A stretch of DNA of 64,000 nucleotides from Streptomyces sp. NBC_00464. GTDB taxonomy: Bacteria; Actinomycetota; Actinomycetes; Streptomycetales; Streptomycetaceae. The position numbers were made by a program, and so were the translations under genes. Below, one piece after another: positions 54,479 through 63,971 of the stretch. Each line of letters starts with the position of its first letter. Position 1 is the stretch's first letter. The notes beneath the pieces were generated by a model. That model saw only the letters and a program-made list of their open reading frames with translations, had not been told where the DNA came from and made no database searches. Where the stretch lies: NCBI RefSeq assembly GCF_036013915.1, contig NZ_CP107899.1, positions 6,290,001 through 6,354,000 of the forward strand. The letters are read 5' to 3'.

Positions 54479-55345
54479 ATGTCCGCTCAGACAGACACCC
54501 TCCCGCCGGCTGTCCCGGCCGAGCCCCTTCAGGACAACGATGCCGACCGGCTGCGGATCGTCCCGGTACGCCGGACCGGACAGTGGACGGCGGCCGTCGC
54601 CGTACTGGTCCTGCTCGCCCTCGCGCTGAACTCCGTCATCCGCAACGACGCCTTCCAATGGGGCGTCGTCGGCGACTACTTCACCACCACCGCGGTACTG
54701 CGCGGCCTCTGGCTCACGCTCTGGCTCACCGCGCTCGTGATGGTGCTCGGCTTCGCGCTGGGGACGCTGCTCGCCGTCCTCAGGCTCTCCGCCAACCGCG
54801 TGCTCCAGGCGGTCGGCTGGGGGTACGTGTGGCTCTTCAGGTCCACCCCGATCCTGGTCCAGCTGCTGTTCTGGTTCAACATCGGGGCGCTCTACCCGGA
54901 GATCCTCGGCGTCCGCACGGTGAACCTCCTCGGCCCCGTCACGGTCGCCGTCATCGGGCTGACCCTCCACGAGGCCGCGTACGCGGCGGAAGTCGTCCGC
55001 GGCGGCATCCTGTCCGTGGAACGCGGACAACTGGAGGCCGCCCAGTCCCTCGGCCTCGGCCCGTGGCGGCGGCTCTACCGGATCGTGCTGCCGCAGGCGA
55101 TGCGCTCCATCGTGCCCCCCGCCGGGAACATGCTGATCGGCACCCTCAAGGGCACCTCGATCGTCAGCATCATCGCCGTACAGGACCTGCTGTACTCGGT
55201 CCAGCTGGTCTACCACCGCACGTACCAGGTCATCCCGCTGCTGCTCGTCGCCACCCTCTGGTACGTCGTCGTGACCTCGCTGCTCAGCATCGGCCAGCAC
55301 TACGTCGAGCGGTACTACGCACGCGGCACCGGGGACGCCCGGTGA
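54479..55345 (+). CDS. Amino-acid-type ABC transporter permease
   Basis: The protein is 288 residues with about five to six membrane segments. The HisM/GlnP family coupling motif EAAYAAEVVRGGILSVERGQLEAAQSLGLGPWRRLYRIVLPQAMRSIVPP is complete. FRSTPILVQLLFWF is also typical. It forms the membrane channel of the importer with the ATPase encoded two genes on. ATG 54479 has CGGAG 8 nt upstream. It overlaps the next gene by 4 bp. Confidence 0.92.
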   Translation: MSAQTDTLPPAVPAEPLQDNDADRLRIVPVRRTGQWTAAVAVLVLLALALNSVIRNDAFQWGVVGDYFTTTAVLRGLWLTLWLTALVMVLGFALGTLLAVLRLSANRVLQAVGWGYVWLFRSTPILVQLLFWFNIGALYPEILGVRTVNLLGPVTVAVIGLTLHEAAYAAEVVRGGILSVERGQLEAAQSLGLGPWRRLYRIVLPQAMRSIVPPAGNMLIGTLKGTSIVSIIAVQDLLYSVQLVYHRTYQVIPLLLVATLWYVVVTSLLSIGQHYVERYYARGTGDAR

Positions 55346-57186
55346 ACGCCGTCCCGACGCTCGTCGTCATCGGCGCCGGGCCGCGGGGCACCGGCGTCAT
55401 CGAGCGCATCGCCGCCAACGCCCCCTCGCTGTACGGCGGCCGGCCGCTGGACATCCATCTCGTCGACCCGTTCCCGCCCGGCGGCGGCCGGATCTGGCGC
55501 CACGACCAGTCGCCGCTGCTGTGGATGAACTCCATGGCCGAGGACGTCACCATGTTCACCGACGACACCGTCCGCCTGGAAGGTCCCGTACGGCCGGGAC
55601 CGGCGCTCGACGTCTGGGCGGCCGACGTGCGCGAGGGGCGGACCGATCCCGGACCGGACGCCGCCGGTGAGCCCGGACTCCGCCGTGAGATCGAGGAGCT
55701 GACGGGGGAGGACTTCCCGAGCCGGCGGTTGCAGGGCGCCTATCTGCGCTGGGTGTACGAGCAGTCGGTGGCCGCGCTCCCGCCCACCGTCACCGTCCAC
55801 GAACACCGCAGCCGCGCCCTGCGCGTCACCGGCCCCCGCGGCGGCCGCCAGTCCGTCCACCTGGAGGGCCGTACCGAACCGCTCACCGCCGACCTCGTGG
55901 TCCTCACCCTCGGCCACCTCGACGCCGAACCGGACGACGAACAGCGGCGGCTGTCCCGCTTCGCGGACCGGCACGGCCTCATCCACCTGCCGCCCGACTT
56001 CACCGCCGACAGCGACCTCAGCGCCCTGCCCGCGGGCGAACCCGTCATAGTCCGGGGCTTCGGACTCGCCTTCATCGACCTGATGGTGCTGCTCACCGAA
56101 GGCCGCGGCGGACGGTACGAGAACGGCACGTACCTGCCCTCCGGGAAGGAACCCGTCCTGTACGTCGGATCGCGCCGCGGTGTCCCGTACCACTCCAAGA
56201 TCGGATACGTACGGCCCGGCGAACGGCCGCCGCTCCCGCGCTTCTTCGGACCCGACCGGGCCGATGAACTCCTGAACCGGCCGGAGCCGCCCGACTTCCA
56301 CCGCGACATATGGCCCCATGTCGACAAAGAGCTCGGCTACGCCCACTACCACCGCCTCTTCGCCTCCCACCCCGAGCGCACCACGGCCGACTGGACCGCC
56401 TTCGAGGAGAAGTACGCGGCCGCCGACCCGGGCAGCGCCGAATTGCGGGACGTCATCGCGGCCGCTGTCCCCGACCCCGCAGACCGGCTCGACCTGGCGG
56501 CGCTCGACCGCCCGCTGGACGGGGTGCGCCACACCTCGTCCGCGTCCTTCCAGGAGGCGACACGCGCCTACATCACCGCGGACCTGGCGCGCCGGCACGA
56601 TCCCGGACACAGCGAGGACCTCGCCGTCTTCCTCGGACTGCTCTCCGTATACGGCCAGTTGATCCGGTTCGGCGACATCGGTGACCGGTGGCACGGCTTC
56701 TTCAGCTACCTCGCCTCCGGGCCGCCCGGCCCCCGGCTGCGACAACTGCTCGCGCTCTCCCGGGCCGGGGTCGTCCGCTTCCTCGGCGCCGGGACGACGG
56801 TCGAAACCGATGAGGAGCGGGGCCTCTTCCGGGCAGGCGGCGCCACGGTGCCGGGCGAGCGGACCGAGGCCCGCGCCCTCGTCGAGGCCCGGCTGCCCGA
56901 CCCCTCACCGGGACGCACCCGCAGCACCCTGCTCCGGGCGCTGTACGAGGACGGGGCCGCCGCCACCGCCACCGGACTGCTCGCGGTCGACCCCGGCGAC
57001 GGCCGGACCCTGGACCGCGACGGACTGCCGCACCCCCGCCGCTTCGCCCTCGGCCCGCACACCGCCGCGCGTAGCAGCGGCGCCTTCACCCGGCCACGCA
57101 CCGGCGGCCCGGCCTTCGGACAGAACGACGCCACCGCACGCGCCGCCCTCACCTTCCTGCGCGACCTCGACGGCACCGATGACTGA
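55342..57186 (+). CDS. FAD/NAD(P)-binding protein (NAD_binding_9 type) in ABC operon
   Basis: The protein is 614 residues. The N-terminal dinucleotide-binding motif [18 protein letters not shown] is followed by [37 protein letters not shown], typical of a family of large FAD/NAD(P)-binding proteins of unknown reaction. [19 protein letters not shown] and [26 protein letters not shown] are further family segments. It is coupled to the permease by GTGA overlap and lies before the ATPase, an unusual place for an enzyme. It may use a substrate brought in by the transporter. Its reaction is unknown. Confidence 0.85.
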   Translation: MNAVPTLVVIGAGPRGTGVIERIAANAPSLYGGRPLDIHLVDPFPPGGGRIWRHDQSPLLWMNSMAEDVTMFTDDTVRLEGPVRPGPALDVWAADVREGRTDPGPDAAGEPGLRREIEELTGEDFPSRRLQGAYLRWVYEQSVAALPPTVTVHEHRSRALRVTGPRGGRQSVHLEGRTEPLTADLVVLTLGHLDAEPDDEQRRLSRFADRHGLIHLPPDFTADSDLSALPAGEPVIVRGFGLAFIDLMVLLTEGRGGRYENGTYLPSGKEPVLYVGSRRGVPYHSKIGYVRPGERPPLPRFFGPDRADELLNRPEPPDFHRDIWPHVDKELGYAHYHRLFASHPERTTADWTAFEEKYAAADPGSAELRDVIAAAVPDPADRLDLAALDRPLDGVRHTSSASFQEATRAYITADLARRHDPGHSEDLAVFLGLLSVYGQLIRFGDIGDRWHGFFSYLASGPPGPRLRQLLALSRAGVVRFLGAGTTVETDEERGLFRAGGATVPGERTEARALVEARLPDPSPGRTRSTLLRALYEDGAAATATGLLAVDPGDGRTLDRDGLPHPRRFALGPHTAARSSGAFTRPRTGGPAFGQNDATARAALTFLRDLDGTDD

Positions 57187-57229
57187 CCGGCACGCGCACT
57201 TTCGAACCGAAGCCCCCGAGGACATCCCC

Positions 57230-58051
57230 ATGAAGACGACCAGCCGTCCCCCGAAGACCGAACCGGCCGCCGCGCCCGGCCACGGGCCCGCCGCGCCCAT
57301 GGTCGAGATCCGGGGCGTGCACAAGAGCTTCGGCTCCCTCGACGTACTGCGCGGCATCGACCTGTCCGTACGCACCGGCGAAGTGACCGTGATCCTCGGC
57401 CCCTCCGGCTCCGGGAAGTCCACCCTGCTGCGCACCGTCAACCACCTGGAGAAGGCGGACCGGGGCTCGATCACCGTGGACGGGGACTTCGTCGGCTACC
57501 GCCGGAAGGGCGACAGACTGTACGAACTCCCCGAGCGCGAGGTCCTGCGCCGCCGCACCCGCATCGGTTTCGTCTTCCAGAACTTCCACCTCTTTCCCCA
57601 CCTCACCGTCCTGGACAACGTCACCGAGGCCCCGGTGGCAGCGCTCGGCCGCACGAAGCAGCAGGCCGCCGTCACCGCGCACCGGCTGCTGGCCCGCGTC
57701 GGACTCGACGACAAGGCGACGGCGTATCCGAGGCAGCTCTCCGGCGGTCAGCAGCAGCGCGTCGCCATCGCCCGCGCCCTCGCCGTCGAACCGAAACTGC
57801 TGCTCTTCGACGAGCCGACCTCCGCGCTCGACCCCGAACTGGTCGGCGAGGTCCTCGACGTGATCAAGGACCTGGCGCAGCAGGGCACCACGATGATCGT
57901 CGTCACCCACGAGATCGGGTTCGCCCGTGAGGTCGCCGACACGGTCGTCTTCATGGACGAGGGGCGGATCGTCGAACAGGGCCCGCCCGCCGACGTACTC
58001 GACCGGCCGCGCCACGCACGCACGCGCGCCTTCCTCTCCAAGGTGCTGTGA
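57230..58051 (+). CDS. Amino-acid-type ABC transporter ATP-binding protein
   Basis: The protein is 273 residues with a ~25-residue disordered lead. Walker [21 protein letters not shown]-loop [17 protein letters not shown], signature [16 protein letters not shown], Walker [24 protein letters not shown] and [14 protein letters not shown] are all intact and of the GlnQ/HisP type. ATG 57230 has GAGGA 7 nt upstream; ATG 57179 is in frame but has no site. It powers the importer formed with the permease and the lipoprotein. Confidence 0.93.
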   Translation: MKTTSRPPKTEPAAAPGHGPAAPMVEIRGVHKSFGSLDVLRGIDLSVRTGEVTVILGPSGSGKSTLLRTVNHLEKADRGSITVDGDFVGYRRKGDRLYELPEREVLRRRTRIGFVFQNFHLFPHLTVLDNVTEAPVAALGRTKQQAAVTAHRLLARVGLDDKATAYPRQLSGGQQQRVAIARALAVEPKLLLFDEPTSALDPELVGEVLDVIKDLAQQGTTMIVVTHEIGFAREVADTVVFMDEGRIVEQGPPADVLDRPRHARTRAFLSKVL

Positions 58052-58138
58052 GACTCCCGCACTCCCTGCCCGTCAAGGCATTGCGGCCCAGCACCCGGGG
58101 CCCGAAGCCGCTCCCGAACTCTTCCGAAAGAGCCCGCC

Positions 58139-59206
58139 ATGTCACACCTCCGCCCTCTTCACCTGGCCGCCGAGATCGGCGGCCCGCCCCGCTACGACCC
58201 CGCTCACTACACCGGCCTCGCCCGTCTCGCCGAGCGCGGGGCCCTGGACTTCGTCACCCTCGGCGACTCGTTCGCCCGGCCGGGACCCGACGCGCTCGCC
58301 GTGCTCTCCCGGGTCGCGCCGGACACCCGCAGGATCGGGCTCGTGCCGACGGTCACCACCACGCACACCGAGCCCTTCCACGTGTCGTCCGCCGTGGCCA
58401 CACTGGACTGGGTCAGCGGAGGCCGGGCCGGCTGGTGCGTGGACGTGTCGACGACGGCCGCCGAGGCCCGGCTGTTCGGCCGCCGCCCCGCCGCGCCCGC
58501 TGCCGAACTGTGGCGGGAGGCCGGCGAGGCCGCCGACGTGGGAGCGCGTCTCTGGGACAGCTGGGAGGACGACGCCGAGATCCGGGACGCCGCCACCGGA
58601 CGTTTCCTCGACCGCGACAAGCTGCACCACACCGACTTCGAGGGAACCGCCTTCGGCGTCCGCGGACCCGCCGTCGTGCCCCGGCCCCCGCAGGGCCGCC
58701 CGGTCACGGTCATCGACGGTACGGCGGACGCGGCCAGGGAGACCGCCGCCCGCCACGCCGACGTGGTGCTCGTACGGGCCACCACACCCGAGCGGACCGC
58801 CGAGATCCGCGACGACGTGCACCGCCGCGCCGCCGCACACGGACGTGCCCCCGGGACACTGCGGGTGCTCGCCGCGCTCACCGTCGACCTCGGAGACGCC
58901 GAATCGGCCCCGGAACCGGGGCTGGAGAGCGGACCGCCGCTCGCCGGGCACGGCACGTACTACCGCGGCGGTCCGGTCGACCTCGCCGACCTGATCACCC
59001 AGTGGCACCGGACCGGAGCCGTCGACGGCTTCCACCTCACCCCGATCACCCCCGGGCGCGATCTCGAACGGATCGTCAACGGCACGGTGGCCCTGCTCCA
59101 GCACCGCAGCCTGTTCCGCACCTTCCACCCCGGCGGCACCCTCCGCGAGCACCTGGGCCTGGCCCGCCCGGCGAACCGGTACGCCCGCCAAGGAGCACGG
59201 GTATGA
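58139..59206 (+). CDS. LLM class flavin-dependent oxidoreductase (luciferase-like), first
   Basis: The protein is 355 residues with the bacterial-luciferase TIM barrel. Motifs: ALDFVTLGDSFARPGPDALAVLSRVAPDTRRIGLVPTVTTTHTEPFHVSSAVATLDWVSGGRAGWCVDVS and a C-terminal half resembling monooxygenases of the NtaA/SnaA/DszA group. The family uses FMNH2 from a separate reductase to oxidise organosulfur, amino-polycarboxylate or similar compounds. It is cotranscribed with the importer (87-bp gap) and overlaps the second LLM gene by 4 bp. The substrate is unknown. Confidence 0.88.
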   Translation: MSHLRPLHLAAEIGGPPRYDPAHYTGLARLAERGALDFVTLGDSFARPGPDALAVLSRVAPDTRRIGLVPTVTTTHTEPFHVSSAVATLDWVSGGRAGWCVDVSTTAAEARLFGRRPAAPAAELWREAGEAADVGARLWDSWEDDAEIRDAATGRFLDRDKLHHTDFEGTAFGVRGPAVVPRPPQGRPVTVIDGTADAARETAARHADVVLVRATTPERTAEIRDDVHRRAAAHGRAPGTLRVLAALTVDLGDAESAPEPGLESGPPLAGHGTYYRGGPVDLADLITQWHRTGAVDGFHLTPITPGRDLERIVNGTVALLQHRSLFRTFHPGGTLREHLGLARPANRYARQGARV

Positions 59207-60504
59207 CAGCCGCCCCGAAACAGCTGCATCTCGCCGCGCACTTCCCGGATGCGAACAACACCACCGTGTGGGACGACCCCCGCTCCGGCAGCCAGATCGA
59301 GTTCTCCTCCTTCGAACACCTCGCGCGGAAGGCCGAACGCGGGCTCTTCGACTTCTTCCTCCTCGCCGAAGGGCTGCGGCTGCGCGAGCACAACGGCCTG
59401 ATCCACGAGCTGGACGTGGCCGGCCGTCCCGAGTCCCTCACCGTGCTGGCCGCGCTGGCCGCAGTCACCGACCGGCTCGGCCTCGCCGCCACCGTCAGCG
59501 CCACCTTCAACGAGCCCTGCGAACTGGCGCGCCGGCTCGCCACCCTCGACCACCTCAGCTCCGGCCGGGCCGCGTGGAACGTCACCACCTCCTCCGACGC
59601 CCTCACCGGTGAGAACTTCCGGCGCGGCGGCTACCTCGACCCGGCCGACCGGTACACCCGCGCCGCCGAGTTCGTCGCCACCGCCCGCGAGCTGTGGGAC
59701 TCCTGGACACCCGACGGCACCCCGCGCCCCTTCGCCCACCACGGCCGGCACTTCTCCATCGAGGGCGAGTTCACCGTCCCGCGCTCCCCGCAGGGGCACC
59801 CCGTCGTCATCCAGACGGGGGACTCGCCCGAGGGCCGGGAGTTTGCCGCGTCCGCCGCCGACATCGTCTTCACCCGGCACGGCACCCCGGAGGCGGGCCG
59901 CGCGTTCTGCGCCGACGTCAAGGGACGGCTCGCGAAGTACGGCAGGGAGCCGGACGACCTGAAGATCATGCCCGGCGTCGCTGTGGTGCTCGGCGATAAC
60001 GATGCCGAGGCGCGGGAACGGGCTGCCGGAATCCGCCTCCAGCAGGTCTCGCCGCAGAACGCGATCGTGGCCCTGGAGCGGGTCTGGGGCCGCGACCTCT
60101 CCTCGTACGATCCCGACGGGCCGCTGCCCGTGAGCGACCCGGAGCCCGCATCGGCGCCGAGCCGGGGCCGGGTCCGGCACGGCGACTCCCGTGCCGTCGC
60201 GGCGCGCTGGCGCGAACTGTCCCGCGAGAAGGGACTGTCCATCCGGCAGACCGTCATCGAGGCGACGGGTCGGCCGGCGTTCGTCGGCAGCCCGCGGGCC
60301 GTCGCGGCCGAGATGGCCGAATTCGTCGCCACGGGGGCCGCCGACGGCTTCGTCCTCGTTCCCCATCTCATCCCCGGCGGCCTCGACGACTTCGTCGACC
60401 AGGTTGTTCCGCTCCTCCAGGAACGGGGGGTGTTCCGCAGCGCGTACACCGGCTCCACGCTGCGGTCGCACCTCGGGATCGCCGAGCCGGTATGGAAAGG
60501 TTGA
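59203..60504 (+). CDS. LLM class flavin-dependent monooxygenase (NtaA/SnaA/DszA group), second
   Basis: The protein is 433 residues, the length of the NtaA/SnaA/DszA monooxygenases. LHLAAHFPDANNTTVWDDPRSGSQIEFSSFEHLARKAERGLFDFFLLAEG, the FMN segment RLATLDHLSSGRAAWNVTTSS, and GHPVVIQTGDSPEGREFAASAADIVFTRH are diagnostic. It is an FMNH2-dependent monooxygenase. It differs from its upstream partner by about 80 extra residues. No flavin reductase gene is adjacent. ATG 59203 overlaps the first LLM gene. Confidence 0.9.
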   Translation: MTAAPKQLHLAAHFPDANNTTVWDDPRSGSQIEFSSFEHLARKAERGLFDFFLLAEGLRLREHNGLIHELDVAGRPESLTVLAALAAVTDRLGLAATVSATFNEPCELARRLATLDHLSSGRAAWNVTTSSDALTGENFRRGGYLDPADRYTRAAEFVATARELWDSWTPDGTPRPFAHHGRHFSIEGEFTVPRSPQGHPVVIQTGDSPEGREFAASAADIVFTRHGTPEAGRAFCADVKGRLAKYGREPDDLKIMPGVAVVLGDNDAEARERAAGIRLQQVSPQNAIVALERVWGRDLSSYDPDGPLPVSDPEPASAPSRGRVRHGDSRAVAARWRELSREKGLSIRQTVIEATGRPAFVGSPRAVAAEMAEFVATGAADGFVLVPHLIPGGLDDFVDQVVPLLQERGVFRSAYTGSTLRSHLGIAEPVWKG

Positions 60505-60508
60505 CCGC

Positions 60509-61309
60509 ATGAGCACGGACGCACAGCAGCAGGAAGCACGGGACTGGAACCACTGGCACCAGGAGCGCACCGCCACGGTCGCCGCACCGCACGGGCCACT
60601 CTCCCTCACCGGCACCCACTGGCTCTCCGACTACCCGGACGGTCGAATTCCGGCCGTCCCGGGCCACTGGCAGGAGGACGGCGACGAGGTGCTGCTCACC
60701 GCCGGCTCCGAAGACGGCCTGAGCGTCGACGGGAAGCCCTTCACCGGCCAGGTCCGGCTGGGCGCCGACCGTGGCCCGATCGGCGCCTCCCGGGTGGCGC
60801 ACGGCGAGCGTCGCCTCGTCCTGCTGAGCCGCGAAGGCCTGTGGGCGGTACGGGACTTCGACCCGGACTCCGCGGCGCGGCGCGCCTTCCGCGCCATCGA
60901 GGCCACACCGTACGACCCGCGCTGGGCCGTGCCGGGCACCTTCCGTCCGTACGGCATCTCCCGCACCGTCCGGGTCGAGAACGCCGACGGAGTCGAGCGC
61001 GGACTGGGGCTCGGCGGCGAGATCGCCTTCGCGCTGGACGGTGTCGAGCACACGCTCCAGGTCGCCGTCGAGAGCGACGGCTCGCTCTGGGCCGTCTTCG
61101 CGGACGCCACCAGCGGTGACACCAGTTACCGCTTCCGGTTCCTGCGGCCCGCCGCCCCCGCCGACGACGGGTCGGTGACGGTCGACCTCAACCGTGCGCT
61201 GCTGCCGCCCTGCGCGTTCGCGGACCACTTCATCTGCCCCTTCCCGCCGCCCGGCAACACCCTCCCCGTCGCCGTCGAGGCGGGGGAGCGCCGGCGGACC
61301 GACGGCTGA
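60509..61309 (+). CDS. DUF1684 family protein
   Basis: The protein is 266 residues and cytoplasmic. DUF1684 features: EARDWNHWHQERTATVAAPHGPLSLTGTHWL, RAFRAIEATPYDPRWAVPGTFRPY and the C-terminal VDLNRALLPPCAFADHFICPFPPPGNTLPVAVEAGE. The conserved His/Cys/Pro-rich C-terminal motif looks catalytic or metal-binding, but no reaction is known to me. It starts 4 nt after the second LLM gene with AAAGG upstream and ends the operon at a strong hairpin. Confidence 0.87.
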   Translation: MSTDAQQQEARDWNHWHQERTATVAAPHGPLSLTGTHWLSDYPDGRIPAVPGHWQEDGDEVLLTAGSEDGLSVDGKPFTGQVRLGADRGPIGASRVAHGERRLVLLSREGLWAVRDFDPDSAARRAFRAIEATPYDPRWAVPGTFRPYGISRTVRVENADGVERGLGLGGEIAFALDGVEHTLQVAVESDGSLWAVFADATSGDTSYRFRFLRPAAPADDGSVTVDLNRALLPPCAFADHFICPFPPPGNTLPVAVEAGERRRTDG

Positions 61310-61330
61310 ATCACGGCCTCCGCCCACCCC

Positions 61331-61370
61331 CGTCCGGCCCCGGCAGACCGTCCTGCGCCGGGGCCGGACG
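61331..61370 (+). terminator. Terminator of the ABC/LLM operon
   Basis: A perfect 14-bp stem (61331-61344 with 61357-61370, 12-nt loop) lies 21 nt after the DUF1684 stop. No T-tract follows. Confidence 0.75.
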
Positions 61371-61573
61371 CATACGCGCCGACACCCGGGATCCGGGAAG
61401 CTCAGGCCAAAAGGCGGTCTTGCGTAAGAAGTTGACGCCTTGAATACTCCCGAGCAGCGCTTGTCAGGGGCACGGCACATTCGAAATGCGTACAGACGTC
61501 CGTCCCCATGACTGCGCCTCACGGGTCCGACCACCCCACAGGCGGACCCCCGACTCCCCTCGGGAGGAAACAA

Positions 61574-62473
61574 GTGAGGATCAAGCGCACCACCCCCCTC
61601 AGCACTGCCGCGAGACGCAGCAGGGCCGTCGCCATTGCCGCAGGTCTCGTGGCGGTTGCCGCACTCGCCGTCCCCAGCGCACAGGCCAGCTCCAACGGAA
61701 CGTACAGCGCGAACCAGCTCTCCGCCGCGAGCGACGCCGTCCTCGGCGCCGACGTGGCCGGCACGGCCTGGAACGTCGACCCGGTGACCAAGAAGCTCGT
61801 GGTCACGGTCGACAGCACGGTCTCCGCCTCGGAGATCCAGCAGATCAAGGACTCCGCGGGCGCCAACGCCGGTGCCCTGCGCATCGAGCGCACCTCCGGG
61901 AAGTTCAGCAAGCTGCTCTCCGGCGGTGACGCCATCTACGCGCCGGGCTGGCGCTGCTCCCTCGGATTCAACGTCCGCAGCGGCAGTACGTACTACTTCC
62001 TGACCGCCGGTCACTGCACCGACGGCAACCCTCCCTGGTACACCAACTCCTCGAACACCACCTACATAGGCCCGACGGTCGGCTCCAGCTTCCCGACCAA
62101 CGACTACGGTCTGGTGCGCTACGACAACGCCGCCGTCTCCCACGAGGGCACCGTCGGCAGCGTCGACATCACCAGTGCGGCGAACGCCACGGTCGGGATG
62201 TCCGTCACCCGGCGCGGCTCCACCACCGGCATCCACAGCGGCACCGTCTCGGCGCTCAACGCCACGGTCAACTACGGCAGCGGCGACATCGTCTACGGCA
62301 TGATCAAGACGAATGTGTGTGCGGAGCCCGGTGACTCCGGCGGTCCGCTCTACTCCGGCTCCAGGGCGATCGGACTCACCTCGGGCGGCAGCGGCAACTG
62401 CAGCTCCGGTGGTACGACGTTCTTCCAGCCGGTCACCGAGGCGCTCAGCGCGTACGGCGTCAGCGTCTACTGA
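61574..62473 (+). CDS. sprB: Streptogrisin B-like secreted serine protease (S1E family)
   Basis: The preproprotein is 299 residues, the same length as S. griseus protease B. A signal peptide (residues ~1-38, ending near PSAQAS) is followed by an alpha-lytic-type propeptide to about residue 115 and a mature enzyme from about ISGGDAIY-like [14 protein letters not shown]. The triad is His in LTAGHC, Asp in TNDYGLVRY and Ser in [11 protein letters not shown]. Two disulfide-forming Cys pairs are kept. GTG 61574 has GGGAGGAAA upstream. It degrades proteins outside the cell; expression is usually linked to differentiation. Confidence 0.93.
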   Translation: MRIKRTTPLSTAARRSRAVAIAAGLVAVAALAVPSAQASSNGTYSANQLSAASDAVLGADVAGTAWNVDPVTKKLVVTVDSTVSASEIQQIKDSAGANAGALRIERTSGKFSKLLSGGDAIYAPGWRCSLGFNVRSGSTYYFLTAGHCTDGNPPWYTNSSNTTYIGPTVGSSFPTNDYGLVRYDNAAVSHEGTVGSVDITSAANATVGMSVTRRGSTTGIHSGTVSALNATVNYGSGDIVYGMIKTNVCAEPGDSGGPLYSGSRAIGLTSGGSGNCSSGGTTFFQPVTEALSAYGVSVY

Positions 62474-62540
62474 CGCACCGGGCGGCCGGATCTGTCCCCC
62501 GGAACCGGCCCGTCCCTCGAAAGCGCACCTCGAACACGCC

Positions 62541-62571
62541 GAGCCCCCGCCCGAATTACGGGCGGGGGCTC
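62541..62571 (+). terminator. Terminator after sprB
   Basis: A perfect 13-bp stem (62541-62553 with 62559-62571, loop AATTA) follows the protease gene by 67 bp. Confidence 0.8.
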
Positions 62572-62646
62572 CCGCTGGGGCCGCGGCTTTTGAGAGGATG
62601 TGACACAGGACGGTCACGCAGGAGCAACGGGGGCGGACGCTGCGTC

Positions 62647-62697
62647 TCCCGGAGGGACGCCCTCCGGGAACCCCCGGCAGACATCCCAGGGGGTTCC
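62647..62697 (+). promoter_or_regulatory. Two stem-loops in the leader of the SLOG gene
   Basis: TCCCGGAGGG (62647-62656) pairs with CCCTCCGGGA (62660-62669, loop ACG). GGAACCCCC (62667-62675) pairs with GGGGGTTCC (62689-62697). The stems share three bases, so they compete. The second covers AGGGGG (62688-62693), the only likely ribosome site of the GTG at 62704. Confidence 0.6.
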
Positions 62698-62703
62698 AGG
62701 TCC

Positions 62704-63183
62704 GTGAAACGCATCGGAGTGACCGGTCACCGCAGCATTCCGCAGGAAGCCCATGACCATGTGCTGGCGTCGATGCGCGCGGCGTTCCACGGATTCGACG
62801 GCTCGGTGGAGGCGCTGTCCAGCCTGGCCGTCGGCGCGGACCAGCTCTTCGCGGACCTCGCCCTCGCCCACGGCGCCCAGCTGACGGTGGTCATCCCCAG
62901 CGGCGACTACGAGGCGTGCTTCGCCGACGGTGCCGAACTGGCCCGCTACCGGTCCCTCAAGGCCCGCGCCGCGCGGGAGGTCAGACTGGACTTCCCGCAC
63001 TCCACCGACGAGGCGTACTACGCGGCCGGTGCCTACATCGCCGACCACTGCGACCGGTTGCTCGCCGTGTGGGACGGCCGCCCCGCCCGCGGCCTCGGCG
63101 GCACGGGGGACATCGTGACGTACGCCCGCGGGCTCGGTCGCCCGGTCACCGTGATCTGGCGCGACGGGGTGGAGCGCGCCTGA
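62704..63183 (+). CDS. SLOG-fold protein (YspA/YpsA-like)
   Basis: The protein is 159 residues. The start VKRIGVTGHRSIPQEAHDHVLASMRAAF, GGSRG-like SSLAVGADQLFADLALAHGAQLTVVIPSGDYEACF and DEAYYAAGAYIADHCDRLLAVWDGRPARGLGGTGDIVTYARGLGRPVTVIW match the SLOG superfamily (nucleotide-sensing Rossmann-like domain). Relatives are thought to bind NAD-derived or cyclic nucleotide signals. No effector domain is fused to it. GTG 62704 is used; its ribosome site lies in a stem-loop. The last gene I can support in the window. Confidence 0.82.
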   Translation: MKRIGVTGHRSIPQEAHDHVLASMRAAFHGFDGSVEALSSLAVGADQLFADLALAHGAQLTVVIPSGDYEACFADGAELARYRSLKARAAREVRLDFPHSTDEAYYAAGAYIADHCDRLLAVWDGRPARGLGGTGDIVTYARGLGRPVTVIWRDGVERA

Positions 63184-63775
63184 TGGCCCGTCATGGGCGG
63201 TGGCGGGCCGCGCGTGCGGTCCACCGGGGTTCCTGGCGCCTGCGGTACCAATGTCGCTGTTCGTTCGGCCGGTCACGCCCGAGGCGTCCGGGTTCTGTGT
63301 GCCGGTATCGAAGGTGATTCGTGCACGGAGAAGCGCCAGCTCATCGATTTGATGAACTCCGCTGCGAAGTCATTGAGTTGCCCATGCATCTTCCCTTTCC
63401 GCCGGGAGGTGAGGTCGGTGGCGACCGGGATGCCGAAGCAGGCCGGCATGGCCGCGCTGTCCGCGCTGGAGTGGGTCCACGGCCTCCGTGCGCCGGGGTG
63501 GCGCGGCCGGTGACGTGCCTCCGACCAGCAGGATGAGCTGCCGGCGGGCGGAATTCACGGCCTCCCGCCGGCGGGCGATCGTCATGGCGCCCGTGTGGTG
63601 AGAGGGCAGATCGGCGTTCCTGAGGACCGTGCTCGGCAGGGGGCCGGGAATCGCTGTCGTGATGATTCCGGTCTGCGGTTATGTCGTCACCCCGGTGGCG
63701 GAATCTACCGTTCCGTTCGATCGAGTCGGGTCCTGTGACGCTCTCGTTCCAAGTGGACGTCCTCAGTTGCCAACC

Positions 63776-63809
63776 GAGGTCATGAGAGTAAAGAGGTCAT
63801 GAGAGTAAA
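63776..63809 (+). repeat. 17-bp perfect tandem duplication
   Basis: GAGGTCATGAGAGTAAA occurs at 63776-63792 and again at 63793-63809 with no gap. It may be a slippage product in non-coding DNA. Confidence 0.9.
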
Positions 63810-63971
63810 GTCGTGCCGCCGGACGTTGAAAGAGTGCAAGTTCCAAGGCGTTGTCCGTGCCAACCAGCCTCTTCAGCAAAGAAGTTGAAGGGCGATCACC
63901 CTCACCTGACCATCCGTCATCGGTGTGGCGTACTGGCGCGGTCGGGCTCCGATCTCCCGTCGGGCGCCGAG

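Noticed and set aside
58142..60615. Long reverse frames opposite the LLM genes
   Set aside because: Antisense shadows caused by high GC at third codon positions.
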